Below are positions 38,508 to 50,389 of a DNA stretch of 64,000 nt, in pieces (positions within the stretch are counted from its first letter, which is position 1; each line of letters starts with the position of its first letter). The notes under the pieces are model-generated. The model was given only the letters and a program-made list of their open reading frames with translations. It had not been told where the DNA came from and ran no database searches. A program made the position numbers and the translations under genes. The stretch comes from Accumulibacter jenkinsii (GTDB lineage Bacteria > Pseudomonadota > Gammaproteobacteria > Burkholderiales > Rhodocyclaceae), in assembly GCA_036625225.1 (NCBI GenBank), contig JAZKUF010000001.1, positions 62,001 through 126,000 on the forward strand, given 5' to 3'.

Positions 38508-39746
38508 CTAGCTGCGGTAGTCGGCGTTGATCTTCACGTAGTCGTAGGAGAGGTCGCAGGTATAGACGGTGGCGCGAGCCGGGCCGCGGCCCAGGTCGAC
38601 GCGGACGTTGATCTCCGCCTCCTGCATGATCGCGGCGCCATCCTCTTCGCGATAGCCCGCCGCTCGCCCGCCGGCTTCGGCGACCAGAATCTCGGTTGCC
38701 GCGCTGCCCAGCCATACGCTGACGCGGTCGATATCGAGCGGCTCGATATCGGCGTAGCCGATGGCGGCAAGGATCCGGCCGAGGTTGGGATCCGAGGCGA
38801 AGAAAGCGGTCTTGACCAGGGGTGAATGGGCGATCGCATAGCCGACCCGTTTGCAGTCGTCGCGGTCGCGGCCGCCTTCGACGGTGATGGTGATGAACTT
38901 GCTCGCCCCTTCGCCATCGCGAATGATTGCCTGTGCGAGTTCGACGGCGACAGCGATCACCGCCTGGCGCAGCGTTTCGTAGCCGGGCGTCGCCGGGTCG
39001 GCAAAGTGTACGCCGGCCTGAGCGGTGGCGATGAGGAGCAGGGAATCGTTGGTGGAGGTGTCGCCATCGACGGTAATGCAGTTGAACGACTCGTCGGCTG
39101 CCGCACGCAGGAGATCCTGCAGGAGCGCTGGGGCGATGCCGGCGTCGGTCGCGATGAAGCCGAGCATGGTCGCCATGTTTGGGCGAATCATGCCGGCACC
39201 CTTGCTGATGCCGGTGATGGTGACCGTCCGGGCGTTGATCTCGACGCGCCGCGAAGCCGCTTTGGCCACCGTGTCGGTGGTCATGATGGCCTGCGCAGCG
39301 CGCTGCCAGTGGTCGCCCCGCAGATCGGCGACGCAGCGCGGGAGGCCGGCGAGCAGTCGGTCGACCGGCAAGGGTTCGAGGATGACGCCGGTCGAGAAGG
39401 GCAGCACCTGCCGGTCGTCGATCTCCAGCAGCTGCCCGAGGGCGGCACAGGTCTGCACCGCCGCCTGCCAGCCGTGCTCGCCGGTGCCGGCATTGGCGAC
39501 GCCGGTGTTGATCACCAGCGCCCGGATGTCGCTGCCGAGTTCGAGGTGACGACGGCAGACCTGAACCGGCGCCGCGCAGAAGCGGTTGGCGGTAAAGATA
39601 CCCGCGACGCGGGTGCCGGCGACCAGCGAGAGCACGGTCAGGTCGAGCCGATCCGGTTTGCGGATGGCCGCCGCAGTCACGCCGAGGCGAACGCCATTGA
39701 CCGGAAACAGCTGGTCTGCGGCAGGGGTGCGGTAATTGACGGGCAT
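38508..39746 (-). CDS. argJ: Bifunctional glutamate N-acetyltransferase / amino-acid acetyltransferase
   Basis: A 412-residue arginine-pathway enzyme that is cut autocatalytically before the nucleophilic Thr in KGAGMIRPNMATMLGFI. Other family blocks are VINTGVANAGTGEHGW, STGVILEPLP and the late LGRILAAIGYADIE. ATG 39746 (MPVNYRTP) fits; an upstream ATG would add 13 residues. Stands 94 bp after secA on the same strand, a common betaproteobacterial order. Confidence 0.97.
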   Translation of the reverse strand: MPVNYRTPAADQLFPVNGVRLGVTAAAIRKPDRLDLTVLSLVAGTRVAGIFTANRFCAAPVQVCRRHLELGSDIRALVINTGVANAGTGEHGWQAAVQTCAALGQLLEIDDRQVLPFSTGVILEPLPVDRLLAGLPRCVADLRGDHWQRAAQAIMTTDTVAKAASRRVEINARTVTITGISKGAGMIRPNMATMLGFIATDAGIAPALLQDLLRAAADESFNCITVDGDTSTNDSLLLIATAQAGVHFADPATPGYETLRQAVIAVAVELAQAIIRDGEGASKFITITVEGGRDRDDCKRVGYAIAHSPLVKTAFFASDPNLGRILAAIGYADIEPLDIDRVSVWLGSAATEILVAEAGGRAAGYREEDGAAIMQEAEINVRVDLGRGPARATVYTCDLSYDYVKINADYRS

Positions 39747-39840
39747 GGCAACCTCGGGATGGCAAGAGGCCGGCAACGAGCACAAAAAGCGGTCTCTCGC
39801 CGGACGATCAACAGGGCGTGCGGCGTTTCAGCTCGGCTGA

Positions 39841-42558
<2,718 letters not shown>

Positions 42559-42842
42559 TCTGGGAACATGGAGGAAGTTGCGACGTTAATGGGAGGACCC
42601 GAGCCAGCAAGCGGGGCCGGTTCTTTTCCGCGGTGAAAAGCCGAAGCGCGGTTCAGCGTAGGGCAGAGAACCGGCTGGATGACGGGATGTGCCCGCTCAG
42701 GCGACGCGTGCGGCATGGATACTACCTTCAAGAGTCGTTTGACGCAATTCTGGCGTCACCCCGGGTGGCTTGCAGGTGCTTGCCAGAGGTTGGCTTCGGT
42801 GGTCTAATTCTTTCGTCAGAACTGACCAGGAGGAATCCGAAA

Positions 42843-43442
42843 ATGCCGGATGCACGCTTCAAGCCTCTGCCCTGGACCCGGCTCCAGCGAGGCGTTCCGT
42901 GTTACCTGCCGAAGCCGGTCGTCCGTCCTGCGGTCGATGTTCACTCGCCCGCACTCGCCGTGATGATCGATTTTCAGCGCCGGGCACCGCTTGCGGTGGC
43001 CCGCGACGCTTCGCTCGACGAAGCCAACCGGATCATGGCGCTATGCAAGGTGAACTACCTGCTGGTCGCCGATGCACAGGATCATCTGCTCGGCATCGTC
43101 ACCGCCGCCAGCACCCGGGGCGACCGTCCCCTGGCAGCGGCGCACGCGCTGGACGTTCGCCCGAGCGAACTGGTGGTCGGCGACGTCATGAACCGGAAGC
43201 ACGACGACGCCGAGGTCATGCACCTCAGTGACGTGACCCCGGCCCGCGTTGGCAACGTGCTGGCCGCGCTCAGGGAAATGGGGGCCGCGCATTGCCTGGT
43301 GGTGGACCACGACGAGGAGAACCACCATATCCTCTGTGGCCTGTTCCTGTTGCCCGAGATCGAGCGCCAGATGGGACGGGTGCCACAGACCGCGGAAATC
43401 GCGCAGACCTTCTCGCAGGTCGTCAGCTCCCTCCAGCACTGA
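42843..43442 (+). CDS. CBS-domain protein
   Basis: A 199-residue protein with two CBS repeats at about 35-110 and 115-185: PLAVARDASLDEANRIMALCKVNYLLVAD...LLGIVTAA, then VVGDVMNRK and NVLAALREMGAAHCLVVD. CBS pairs sense adenine nucleotides. The N-terminal 30 residues are variable. AGGAGGAA lies 6 nt before ATG 42843. No partner gene shows what it regulates. Confidence 0.87.
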   Translation: MPDARFKPLPWTRLQRGVPCYLPKPVVRPAVDVHSPALAVMIDFQRRAPLAVARDASLDEANRIMALCKVNYLLVADAQDHLLGIVTAASTRGDRPLAAAHALDVRPSELVVGDVMNRKHDDAEVMHLSDVTPARVGNVLAALREMGAAHCLVVDHDEENHHILCGLFLLPEIERQMGRVPQTAEIAQTFSQVVSSLQH

Positions 43443-43617
43443 GCCGTTCGCCTTGCGCCCGACCCCGACGACGTTCGCTTCGGGCGGGAGGCGGCTGGTC
43501 GGCAGGGTAGTCTCGCAGTCCGGGCGGCCACCCCGCGGCGAACCCGGATGACGGAAATGTAATCTGCGGGTCAGCTTCGTGTGGATCGACATCCGGGACA
43601 ATCGTCCCTCGGCCAGA

Positions 43618-43648
43618 CCCGCCCGGCAGGAAGTACCCGCCGGGCGGG
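43618..43648 (+). other. Strong hairpin in the leader of the TolC-family gene
   Basis: Perfect 10-bp arms cccgcccggc / gccgggcggg with an 11-nt loop, 25 bp before ATG 43673. No U tract follows, so it is not a normal terminator. It could affect translation of the downstream gene or end the CBS transcript. Confidence 0.45.
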
Positions 43649-43672
43649 AACCGGCGAAGACAAGGATGATCC

Positions 43673-44947
43673 ATGACGCGCTTTCCAAGTCCGAAGAGAC
43701 TCTTCCTGCTCACGCTGGCCGGAGTTTGCTGCGCACAGGTCCTGGCGCAGGAGGCGCCGCCGGGACGCGACGTCGATTCCCTGTTGATCGTCGCCCGGGA
43801 GCGTAACCCCGAATACGCCGGCATGCGCCACGAAGCCGCCGCGGCTGGCGAGCGGGTGGTGCCGGCGGGTGCCCTGGCGGACCCCAGGCTGCGCATCGAA
43901 TTGCGCGATCTCACCCGGATGGGTGAGCAGAAAGCCACCTTCTCGCCGAGCCGCGTCGGCAGCACCAAATACCTGCTGATGCAGGACCTGCCGTGGTACG
44001 GCAAGCGCGACCTGAAGCGGCAGATCGCGGAACTCGATGCCCAGGGGGCAGAGGGACGTGCCATGGGCAACTGGTCCGATCTTGCCGCGCGCATCAAGTC
44101 GGCGCATGCGCAGCTTTTCTCTGTCCAGCGCAACCAGCGGCTGACCCGGGAGATTCTCGACCTCATGCTGCGTCTGGAGGGAATCACCCGCCTTCGCTAC
44201 ACCCAGGGCCTGGCAGCGCAGTCGGACGTGATCCGGGCGCAGGTCGAGCAGACCAGCCTCATGAATGAACTGCTCGGCCTCGACAACGATCGCCGGCAAC
44301 TCCAGGCACGGATCAACGCGCTGCTGGCGCGGCCGGCGACCGCGACGCTCGCCGAGCCGGATCATCTGCGACCCCTGCCGGTGCCGACGCTCCTCGACTA
44401 TGCGGTGCTCGAAGAGCGCGTGCGGACTCGCAATCCACAACTGTTCGCCGAAGCGGCGCGCATCGGTGCGGCGGAAAAAAGCCGCGAACTCGCCTACCGG
44501 AATCGCTACCCCGATTTCATCGTCGGCCTTGCCCCGATCCAGTATCAAGGTTCGATCGATGAATGGGAGTTCATGGTCGAAATCAATATTCCCTTGCAGC
44601 AGGCCTCGCGGCGGGCTCAGGAACGGGAGTCGGAGGCCATGCTCTCGGCAACGCGGGCGCGCCGCGATGCGACGGCCAGCCAGGTGCTCGGCGAACTCGC
44701 GGAAAATCTCTCCGCCATCGAAGCGGCGCGGCAGAGTGAGAAACTCGCGCAGAGCCGCCTGTTGCCGCAGGCCGAACTGGGCTTCCAGTCGGCGCTCGCC
44801 GCTTACGAGAACGGTCGCATCGACTTCATCACCCTGCTCGAAGCCCAGCGGCAAATCCGCCAGGCGCGGCAGAGTCAGCTCAAGGCTCAGGTCGAAGCGC
44901 AGGTGCGCCTGGCCGAAGTCGAGCGACTGCTCGGAGAGGATTTGTAA
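43673..44947 (+). CDS. TolC-family outer-membrane efflux protein
   Basis: A 424-residue protein with a signal peptide (FLLTLAGVCCAQVLAQ, residues 10-25) and two OEP repeats. Long helices include SLLIVARERNPEYAGMRHEAAAAGERV and LSAIEAARQSEKLAQSRLLPQAEL. The pattern is of CusC/CzcC-like heavy-metal efflux ducts. No RND pump or membrane-fusion gene stands next to it, so it may serve a pump encoded elsewhere. Confidence 0.87.
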   Translation: MTRFPSPKRLFLLTLAGVCCAQVLAQEAPPGRDVDSLLIVARERNPEYAGMRHEAAAAGERVVPAGALADPRLRIELRDLTRMGEQKATFSPSRVGSTKYLLMQDLPWYGKRDLKRQIAELDAQGAEGRAMGNWSDLAARIKSAHAQLFSVQRNQRLTREILDLMLRLEGITRLRYTQGLAAQSDVIRAQVEQTSLMNELLGLDNDRRQLQARINALLARPATATLAEPDHLRPLPVPTLLDYAVLEERVRTRNPQLFAEAARIGAAEKSRELAYRNRYPDFIVGLAPIQYQGSIDEWEFMVEINIPLQQASRRAQERESEAMLSATRARRDATASQVLGELAENLSAIEAARQSEKLAQSRLLPQAELGFQSALAAYENGRIDFITLLEAQRQIRQARQSQLKAQVEAQVRLAEVERLLGEDL

Positions 44948-45113
44948 TCAGCCGCCGGCGGCTGGTCGCCGCAAGGCGCATGGCTCAGGCAATGACGGCC
45001 GTCAGCGGCAGCGGTCGCGCAGGGCAGGCAGCAGGTGAAGGCAAAGCCCTTCGCCGATCAGGAGTAGACGACGAAGGGCTGGCAAGGGCAGGCGAACGTG
45101 CAGCAGCCTCGAC

Positions 45114-45488
45114 TTACGTGACCCTGACCTCGATCTTGCGCGGCTGCGCATGCTCGGCCTTGGGGATGGTGAGTTTGAGGACGCCGTTGGCGAACTCGGC
45201 GCCGACCTTGCTCGCGTCGAGTTCCTTGGACAGGTTGAACACCCGCCGGTAACGCGCAAGCCCGACTTCGGCGTGGCTGGCCTCGATGCCGCCGGGCATT
45301 TCCAGATCGATCTCGCCTTCGATGGTCAGCGTATCGGCTTCGACCTGCAGGTGCAGTTTCTCCTTGGGAACCCCCGGCAGATCGGCGTAGAGAGTTATTC
45401 CGGAGGCGTCTTCGATGACGTCGACCGGGGGCAGCAGAGCGGCTTCCTCACGCGCCGTCTGTTTATTGGTCTGGGTGTTGTCGGACAT
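45114..45488 (-). CDS. Small heat-shock protein Hsp20 (A)
   Basis: A 124-residue alpha-crystallin protein. The domain (about 22-115) has PPVDVIEDASGITLYADLPGVPKEKL and the signature AEFANGVLKLTIPK (A-x-x-x-NGVL). The C-terminal PRKIEVRV has the I-x-V oligomerisation motif. Holds unfolding proteins under stress. It follows Hsp20 (B) by 12 bp, so the two form an operon. Confidence 0.94.
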   Translation of the reverse strand: MSDNTQTNKQTAREEAALLPPVDVIEDASGITLYADLPGVPKEKLHLQVEADTLTIEGEIDLEMPGGIEASHAEVGLARYRRVFNLSKELDASKVGAEFANGVLKLTIPKAEHAQPRKIEVRVT

Positions 45489-45500
45489 GGTCGATCCTCC

Positions 45501-45935
45501 TTACTGAATGGTGATCCGGCGGGGTTGCGCCGACTGCTTGCGAGCGATGCTGATGCGCAGTACGCCGTCACGGTACCTGGCGTCCACGGCAGCGGGATCG
45601 GCGTCGTCGGGCAAGCTCACCACGCGCCGGAAGCGGCCGTCGAAGCGCTCGTCGATATGGACGGTCGCCTGCTCGCCGGGCAGCGGCCGCTGGCGCTCAC
45701 CGGCAACCGAGAGCACGCCTTTCTCGATCTGCACATCCAGCGTTGCCGGGTCGATGCCCGGCGCAAAAGCATAGACTTCGACCGACTGCGGGGTGCCGCC
45801 GACGTTCATGGCCGGAAAACCGCCGCGGGCAACGCCCCGAATGTTCGGAGAAAGATGAAAACCCTGCTGCATCTCACGCTGCAGCCGGTCCAGTTCCGCC
45901 AGTACGTCGCGGGGAAACAGGGAGCGATACATCAT
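45501..45935 (-). CDS. Small heat-shock protein Hsp20 (B)
   Basis: A 144-residue alpha-crystallin protein. The FPAMNVGGTPQSVEVYAFAPGIDPATLDVQIEKGVLSVAGER domain and ARYRDGVLRISIARK signature are intact, with the C-terminal RRITIQ providing an I-x-I-like motif. ATG 45935 is chosen: GGAGG lies 7 nt upstream. Paired with Hsp20 (A) and divergent from cbpA. Confidence 0.94.
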   Translation of the reverse strand: MMYRSLFPRDVLAELDRLQREMQQGFHLSPNIRGVARGGFPAMNVGGTPQSVEVYAFAPGIDPATLDVQIEKGVLSVAGERQRPLPGEQATVHIDERFDGRFRRVVSLPDDADPAAVDARYRDGVLRISIARKQSAQPRRITIQ

Positions 45936-46092
45936 GGTGAGTCCTCCATGCAATGGTGAGGGGTGAGGGGCGCCGGGACCGGCGCTCGACTACTCAGCTG
46001 GGGTCGGTTGTGCAGACTTCAATACCTTGATTCCTGCCTGCAGCAGGACTATTTTCCGATTGTCCCGTCACCTTGTCGAGCGAGGATCATTC

Positions 46093-47046
46093 ATGGAATT
46101 CAAGGACTATTACCAGATTCTGGGGGTTTCCCGCGAGGCCACTGCGGATGAGATCAAGAAGGCCTTCCGGAAACTGGCACGCAAGTATCACCCCGACGTG
46201 TCACGCGAGCCGAACGCTGAAGCGCGCATGAAAGAACTCAACGAAGCCAATGCCGTACTCTCCGATCCGGAGAAGCGTGCCGCCTATGACCAGCTGGGGC
46301 GAGGCTACCGGCCGGGTCAGGATTTTCGACCGCCGCCCGATTGGGATGCGGGTTTCGAGTTCTCCGGGCGCGGTTTTCCGCCCGGCGAGGCGGCCGACTT
46401 CTCCGATTTTTTCACCGAGCTGTTCGGGCGTATGGCCGGCGCAGGCGATTTCGCAGGCGGCCGCCGCGGACCCCTTCAGGCCCGTGGCGAGGACCATCAC
46501 GCCAAGGTGCTGCTGGAACTCGAAGATGCATTTTCCGGGGCCACCCGCCAGATCGCTTTGCGCTCGCCGCGGCTCGACGCGCAGGGGCGGGTGAGCCTTG
46601 AGACGCGTACGCTGAATGTCAAGGTGCCAGCCGGCGTGCATGCCGGCCAGATCATCCGGCTGGCCGGTCAGGGAGCGCCGGGAGTCGGTGGCGCGCCGGC
46701 CGGTGACCTGTTGCTCGAAGTCCGTTTCAGCCCGCACTCGCGTTTTCGTGTGCATGGGCGTGACCTCCATCTGACCCTGCCGGTCACCCCCTGGGAGGCG
46801 GCTCTGGGCACGGTGCTGCCGGTGGAATTGCCGCACGGCAGTGTCAATGTGCGCATTCCTCAGGGGGCGCAGGGCGGCCGCCAGCTACGGGTTCGCGGCA
46901 AGGGCATTCCGGGCCCACAGGCGGGCGACCTGCTGCTCGATATCCAGGTGGTGTTGCCGCCGGCCGACACGCCCAGGGCGCGGGCGCTCTACGAGACCAT
47001 GGCGCGGGAACTCGCTTTCGACCCGCGCCAGCAAAGGAGGGCATGA
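46093..47046 (+). CDS. cbpA: DnaJ-family co-chaperone CbpA
   Basis: A 317-residue J-protein. The J-domain is at residues 1-68 (MEFKDYYQILGVSREATADEIKKAFRKLARKYHPDVS with HPD). A Gly/Phe-rich linker is present (FEFSGRGFPPG). Two C-terminal beta-domains for clients lack the DnaJ zinc finger, as in CbpA. It drives Hsp70 ATPase in stress. Start 46093 fits the family. Confidence 0.95.
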   Translation: MEFKDYYQILGVSREATADEIKKAFRKLARKYHPDVSREPNAEARMKELNEANAVLSDPEKRAAYDQLGRGYRPGQDFRPPPDWDAGFEFSGRGFPPGEAADFSDFFTELFGRMAGAGDFAGGRRGPLQARGEDHHAKVLLELEDAFSGATRQIALRSPRLDAQGRVSLETRTLNVKVPAGVHAGQIIRLAGQGAPGVGGAPAGDLLLEVRFSPHSRFRVHGRDLHLTLPVTPWEAALGTVLPVELPHGSVNVRIPQGAQGGRQLRVRGKGIPGPQAGDLLLDIQVVLPPADTPRARALYETMARELAFDPRQQRRA

Positions 47047-47050
47047 GACC

Positions 47051-47359
47051 ATGCGAGACGACGAGATTCTGATCGGCAGCCTGATGGAGAACAGCTGGCT
47101 GACCCTCGAACAGGTGGCCGCGGCCTGTACGGTCGAGCCTGGCTGGCTGCGACGGCACATCGAGGAAGGGCTTTTTCCGCATGCCGAGAGCGTTGCCGGC
47201 GTCTGGTGCTTTTCCAGCAGCAGCCTCCTGCGTGCGCGGCGCATGCGGCAGCTGGAACGTGACTTCGAAGCCGTTCCGGAACTGGCGGCGCTGATGGCCG
47301 ATCTGCTCGAAGAACTCGACGAGCTGCGCGCCCGCCTGGAGGCCGACGCTGCGCGCTGA
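47051..47359 (+). CDS. cbpM: CbpA modulator CbpM
   Basis: A 102-residue MerR-like helix-turn-helix protein (ENSWLTLEQVAAACTVEPGWLRRHIEEGLFPHAE) with a C-terminal helix, matching CbpM, which binds the CbpA J-domain and blocks it. ATG 47051 overlaps nothing and lies 4 bp after cbpA; AAAGGAGGG is upstream. The cbpA-cbpM order is standard. Confidence 0.94.
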   Translation: MRDDEILIGSLMENSWLTLEQVAAACTVEPGWLRRHIEEGLFPHAESVAGVWCFSSSSLLRARRMRQLERDFEAVPELAALMADLLEELDELRARLEADAAR

Positions 47360-47591
47360 GGCCGGAGCCGCACTGCCGACTGCCGGGTACACCTCGATCG
47401 AGGGAGCGCCGCGTCCCGGCGCGCTCCCCTGGCGGCGCGCAGCTTCCGCAGCGGTAGCGAGCGACCCGGCTAAGCCTCGTTTAAGACTTTCGCCCTAGAC
47501 TGCTGTTCGGGCTTGCGGCGCAGCTCCTTCATGGGATGCCTGCCGCTGGCGCCGCAAATTTTCCTGCCACCCTTCTAGAGAGAGCCATCGA

Positions 47592-47915
47592 ATGAAAAAG
47601 TCCGCCACCCTTTGCGCCGCGCTGTTGATCATCGCCGCCAGCCTTGCCCCCGCCGCCTTCGCCGCCGACAGCAGCAAGGGCGCTGCGCCACCCGCCGCCA
47701 GTTCGACCGCTGCCGCTCCAGCGCGGGAAATCACCAAGGAGCAGGCAGTGGAGATGGCGCTGAAAGCGCACCCGGGCGAGGTCACCAAGGCCTACCAGGA
47801 TACCAAGAAGGGCAAGCAGACCTGGGAGGTGAAGATCACCGGCACTGACGGCAAGAAGTGGGAAGTGCATTACGAGATCAAGACCGGTGCGCTGATTTCT
47901 GAAGAAGGCAAGTAA
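47592..47915 (+). CDS. PepSY-domain exported protein
   Basis: A 107-residue protein with a signal peptide (residues 1-24, ending AFA), a low-complexity Ala/Pro/Ser linker, and one PepSY domain (EITKEQAVEMALKAHPGEVTKAYQDTKKGKQTWEVKITG...WEVHYEIKTGALISEE). PepSY domains inhibit peptidases or bind partners in the periplasm. It precedes a cytochrome b561 gene, a common PepSY neighbour, and may share its role. Confidence 0.9.
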   Translation: MKKSATLCAALLIIAASLAPAAFAADSSKGAAPPAASSTAAAPAREITKEQAVEMALKAHPGEVTKAYQDTKKGKQTWEVKITGTDGKKWEVHYEIKTGALISEEGK

Positions 47916-47989
47916 TCACCCGCATCAACTTCCTGCCCCAGCCAGACACCTGCCTGCCCGTGGCAGGCAGGGATTAGCGGAAATCATCG

Positions 47990-48610
47990 ATGACTTCTTT
48001 ATGCCCTGCTGCTGCCCGCGAGATTCCGGTTTGGGATCCACTCGTCCGTCTCTTCCACTGGATTCTGGTCGCCAGTTTCTGCCTCGCCTGGCTCTCCGAG
48101 GGCGAGTGGTTCGAAAGCCTGCAGGACCGGCTGAGCGGCGAGTTTCTGCAACTCGTCCATGTCTGGGTCGGTTACACCATCGCCGGTTTGCTGGCTTTTC
48201 GTCTGCTGTGGGGTTTCGTCGGCCCGTGCCACGCGCGCTTCAGCGACTTCGTGCACCGCCCGCAAACCGTCCTTGCCTATCTGCGCGATGTCCTGACGCT
48301 GCGTGCGCCGCGGCACCTGGGACACAATCCGGCCGGTGGCGCGATGATCGTCGCGCTATTGCTCGCTCTCGCGGCAACCGTCATCAGCGGGCTCGCGTTG
48401 TACGGCGCTGACCAGGGGCTCGGGCCACTGGCCGGAATGCTGCTCGACAGCAGCGATGACACTCTGGCCGCGATCGAGGAAACTCACGAACTAGCCGCCA
48501 ATGCCACTCTGCTGCTGGTTGTCGGACACCTGATCGGGGTGCTCTGGGAGAGCGTCCTGCACCGCGAAAATCTCGTTCGCGCAATGATCACCGGCCGCAA
48601 GCGAGTCTGA
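47990..48610 (+). CDS. Cytochrome b561-family di-heme membrane protein
   Basis: A 206-residue protein with four membrane helices and the family start VWDPLVRLFHWILVASFCLAWLSEGE (heme His in LFHW). LVHVWVGYTIAGLLAFRLLWG supplies a second His, and GHLIGVLWESVLHRENLVRAM the last. These cytochromes pass electrons across the membrane, e.g. from hydrogenases or to periplasmic carriers. It lies 74 bp after the PepSY gene on the same strand. Confidence 0.92.
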   Translation: MTSLCPAAAREIPVWDPLVRLFHWILVASFCLAWLSEGEWFESLQDRLSGEFLQLVHVWVGYTIAGLLAFRLLWGFVGPCHARFSDFVHRPQTVLAYLRDVLTLRAPRHLGHNPAGGAMIVALLLALAATVISGLALYGADQGLGPLAGMLLDSSDDTLAAIEETHELAANATLLLVVGHLIGVLWESVLHRENLVRAMITGRKRV

Positions 48611-48772
48611 GTCCCGGGGAGGTCAGACGCTTGTCGCGGGTTTGCCACTCTGCCGATCGAACAGGGGCTGCCGATTGACTTCGCCTGCGGGATCCGGGGA
48701 TACTCTCGTGCATATCATTGACTTTCCGCATGCAGCCGGATCGGCTTCACGGAACGACCTCGGAGCTAAATC

Positions 48773-49708
48773 ATGGCATTACTCAAACAATTCGATGAAC
48801 TGGTGGTGACCTCTCGGCCGGGGCAGGCAGCCGGCAGCTCGCTGCACGAGATGCGCGAGAACACCGTCCGCTGTCTGGGGCCGCATGGCCTGCACCGCAT
48901 GGCCTATACGGAATGGGGCGAGGCGGCGAATCCGCGCGTCCTGCTCTGCGTCCACGGGCTGACCCGCAACGGGCGCGATTTCGACGTGCTGGCCAATGCG
49001 CTGGCCAGCGATTATCGGGTCGTCTGCCCGGATGTCGTCGGCCGCGGACGCAGCGATCGCCTTTTTGTCTCCGACGATTACGCGCTACCGGTTTACGCCA
49101 ACGACCTCATGACGCTGATTGCCCGCCTCGGCGTTGATTCGGTGCACTGGCTGGGGACCTCGATGGGCGGCCTCATCGGCATGTTTCTGTCGAGCCTGCC
49201 CGGTTCGCCGATCAGTCGCCTGGTGCTCAATGATGTCGGCCCGGTGATCGGCGTCGATGCCCTGCAACGGATTGGCGAGTATCTCGGAAAATCGCCCGAT
49301 TTTGCCGATCTGGATGCGGCCGAAGCCTATGTGCGGACTGTCTGCGCACCGTTTGGCGCGCTGACCGACGCCCAATGGCGCTACATGACGGCCGTCGGGA
49401 CGCGGGCCAGGGCGGGCGGTGGCTTCGAGATGGACTACGACCGTGCGATCGCCAAGCCTTACCAGAAGGCCTTTCTCGAGGCCAAGGAAATCAATCTGTG
49501 GCCCATGTACGACGCGATTCGCTGCCCGACGCTGGTGCTGCGCGGCGCGCAATCGGACATCCTGCTGCATGAGACCGCCGTCGAGATGACCACCCGGGGG
49601 CCGCAGGCGAAGCTGGTCGAACTGCAGGGGGTGGGGCATGCGCCGATGTTTCTCGAAGAAGCGCAGGTGCGCATCGTCCAGAACTTTCTGCTTGCCGATC
49701 AGGGCTGA
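48773..49708 (+). CDS. Alpha/beta hydrolase
   Basis: A 311-residue hydrolase. The oxyanion region is LLCVHGLTRNGRDFDVLANAL, the nucleophile elbow LGTSMGGLIGMFLSS (Ser in GTSMGG), and the catalytic His in QGVGHAPMFL; an Asp in AQSDILLHE is the likely third member. A wider cap region is present. The substrate is unknown; similar proteins are annotated as ester or lactone hydrolases. ATG 48773 has GGAGC upstream. Confidence 0.92.
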   Translation: MALLKQFDELVVTSRPGQAAGSSLHEMRENTVRCLGPHGLHRMAYTEWGEAANPRVLLCVHGLTRNGRDFDVLANALASDYRVVCPDVVGRGRSDRLFVSDDYALPVYANDLMTLIARLGVDSVHWLGTSMGGLIGMFLSSLPGSPISRLVLNDVGPVIGVDALQRIGEYLGKSPDFADLDAAEAYVRTVCAPFGALTDAQWRYMTAVGTRARAGGGFEMDYDRAIAKPYQKAFLEAKEINLWPMYDAIRCPTLVLRGAQSDILLHETAVEMTTRGPQAKLVELQGVGHAPMFLEEAQVRIVQNFLLADQG

Positions 49709-49782
49709 ACCCAGCGCCGCCCCGGAGCAGCGGCTGGCGGTGGTCGCGTCGACCGCCCGCAGAACCGGTCGGCGACAAAGCG

Positions 49783-49822
49783 ACAAAAAAAGCGCGGAAC
49801 CCTGGTTCCGCGCTTTTTTTGT
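49783..49822. terminator. Bidirectional terminator with 19-bp perfect stem
   Basis: acaaaaaaagcgcggaacc (49783-49801) and its exact complement (49804-49822) are separated by 2 bp, with A and T tracts on the outside. It can end the hydrolase transcript on the + strand and the 6S RNA transcript on the minus strand. Confidence 0.88.
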
Positions 49823-49828
49823 TTCATG

Positions 49829-50004
49829 TCCCCGCGAGTGCCGCCAGGCCGGCATCCTGAACCTGGGTTCAGATAGGTCACTTCCCTTCCGCATCAGGTA
49901 CGCCCGACGTTAGGGGCACACACAACAGCGGTTTCTATGGTCAGCGACCAATGCCAATTTACATTGGTTCAAGGAATCTATGACCTTGACAAACACCGCA
50001 GGGA
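49829..50004 (-). ncRNA. ssrS: 6S RNA
   Basis: Lies 40 bp downstream of zapA on the same strand, the standard location. The minus-strand sequence begins TCCCTGCGGTG and ends CACTCGCGGGGA, which pair to close the molecule. TCCTTGAACC (about 49980) pairs with GGTTCAGGA near 49860, forming the usual long interrupted stem. At about 176 nt the size fits. It is followed at once by a strong terminator. 6S RNA mimics an open promoter and inhibits sigma-70 RNA polymerase. Exact ends are approximate. Confidence 0.78.
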
Positions 50005-50043
50005 ACTCTCCTGGAGATCGGCACAAGCAGCATCCGCACGCAA

Positions 50044-50376
50044 CTACTCCGGCTTCAGTACTGCATCCAGCTCCGCCTCCATGGAAGCGATTCTACGCCT
50101 AAGCGCGTCCGTGTCCAGCGCTATTTCAGATTCAATCGCCTGCTTCTCTTCCGCCGTTTTCTGATTGCAGCCGAGGTGCTCGTGGGCAATGTTCAGCGCT
50201 GCCATGACAGCGACGCGCTCACCGACATGGTTCCGCGTTTTTTCGGCGATCTCGCGCATCTTGCCGTCGACATAGGAGGCGGCAGTCAGCAGTGCCGCGC
50301 GCTGGTCTGGCGGACAGGCGACACGGTATTCCTTGCCCAGCAGGGTGATGTCGAGAAAATGGGCTTCGTTGGGCAT
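50044..50376 (-). CDS. zapA: Cell division protein ZapA
   Basis: A 110-residue FtsZ-bundling protein. The N-terminal part is typical (DITLLGKEYRVACPPDQRAALLTAASYVDGKMREI), followed by a long coiled-coil helix (EKQAIESEIALDTDALRRRIASMEAEL). ATG 50376 (MPNEAHFLD) fits; the open frame before it overlaps zapB. Lies 13 bp after zapB; 6S RNA follows. Confidence 0.94.
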   Translation of the reverse strand: MPNEAHFLDITLLGKEYRVACPPDQRAALLTAASYVDGKMREIAEKTRNHVGERVAVMAALNIAHEHLGCNQKTAEEKQAIESEIALDTDALRRRIASMEAELDAVLKPE

Positions 50377-50389
50377 CAGATCAGCTTTT

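Noticed and set aside
49905..49916. attC-like core acgttaggggc
   Set aside because: It lies in the terminal part of the 6S RNA locus, with no inverse core or cassette around it.
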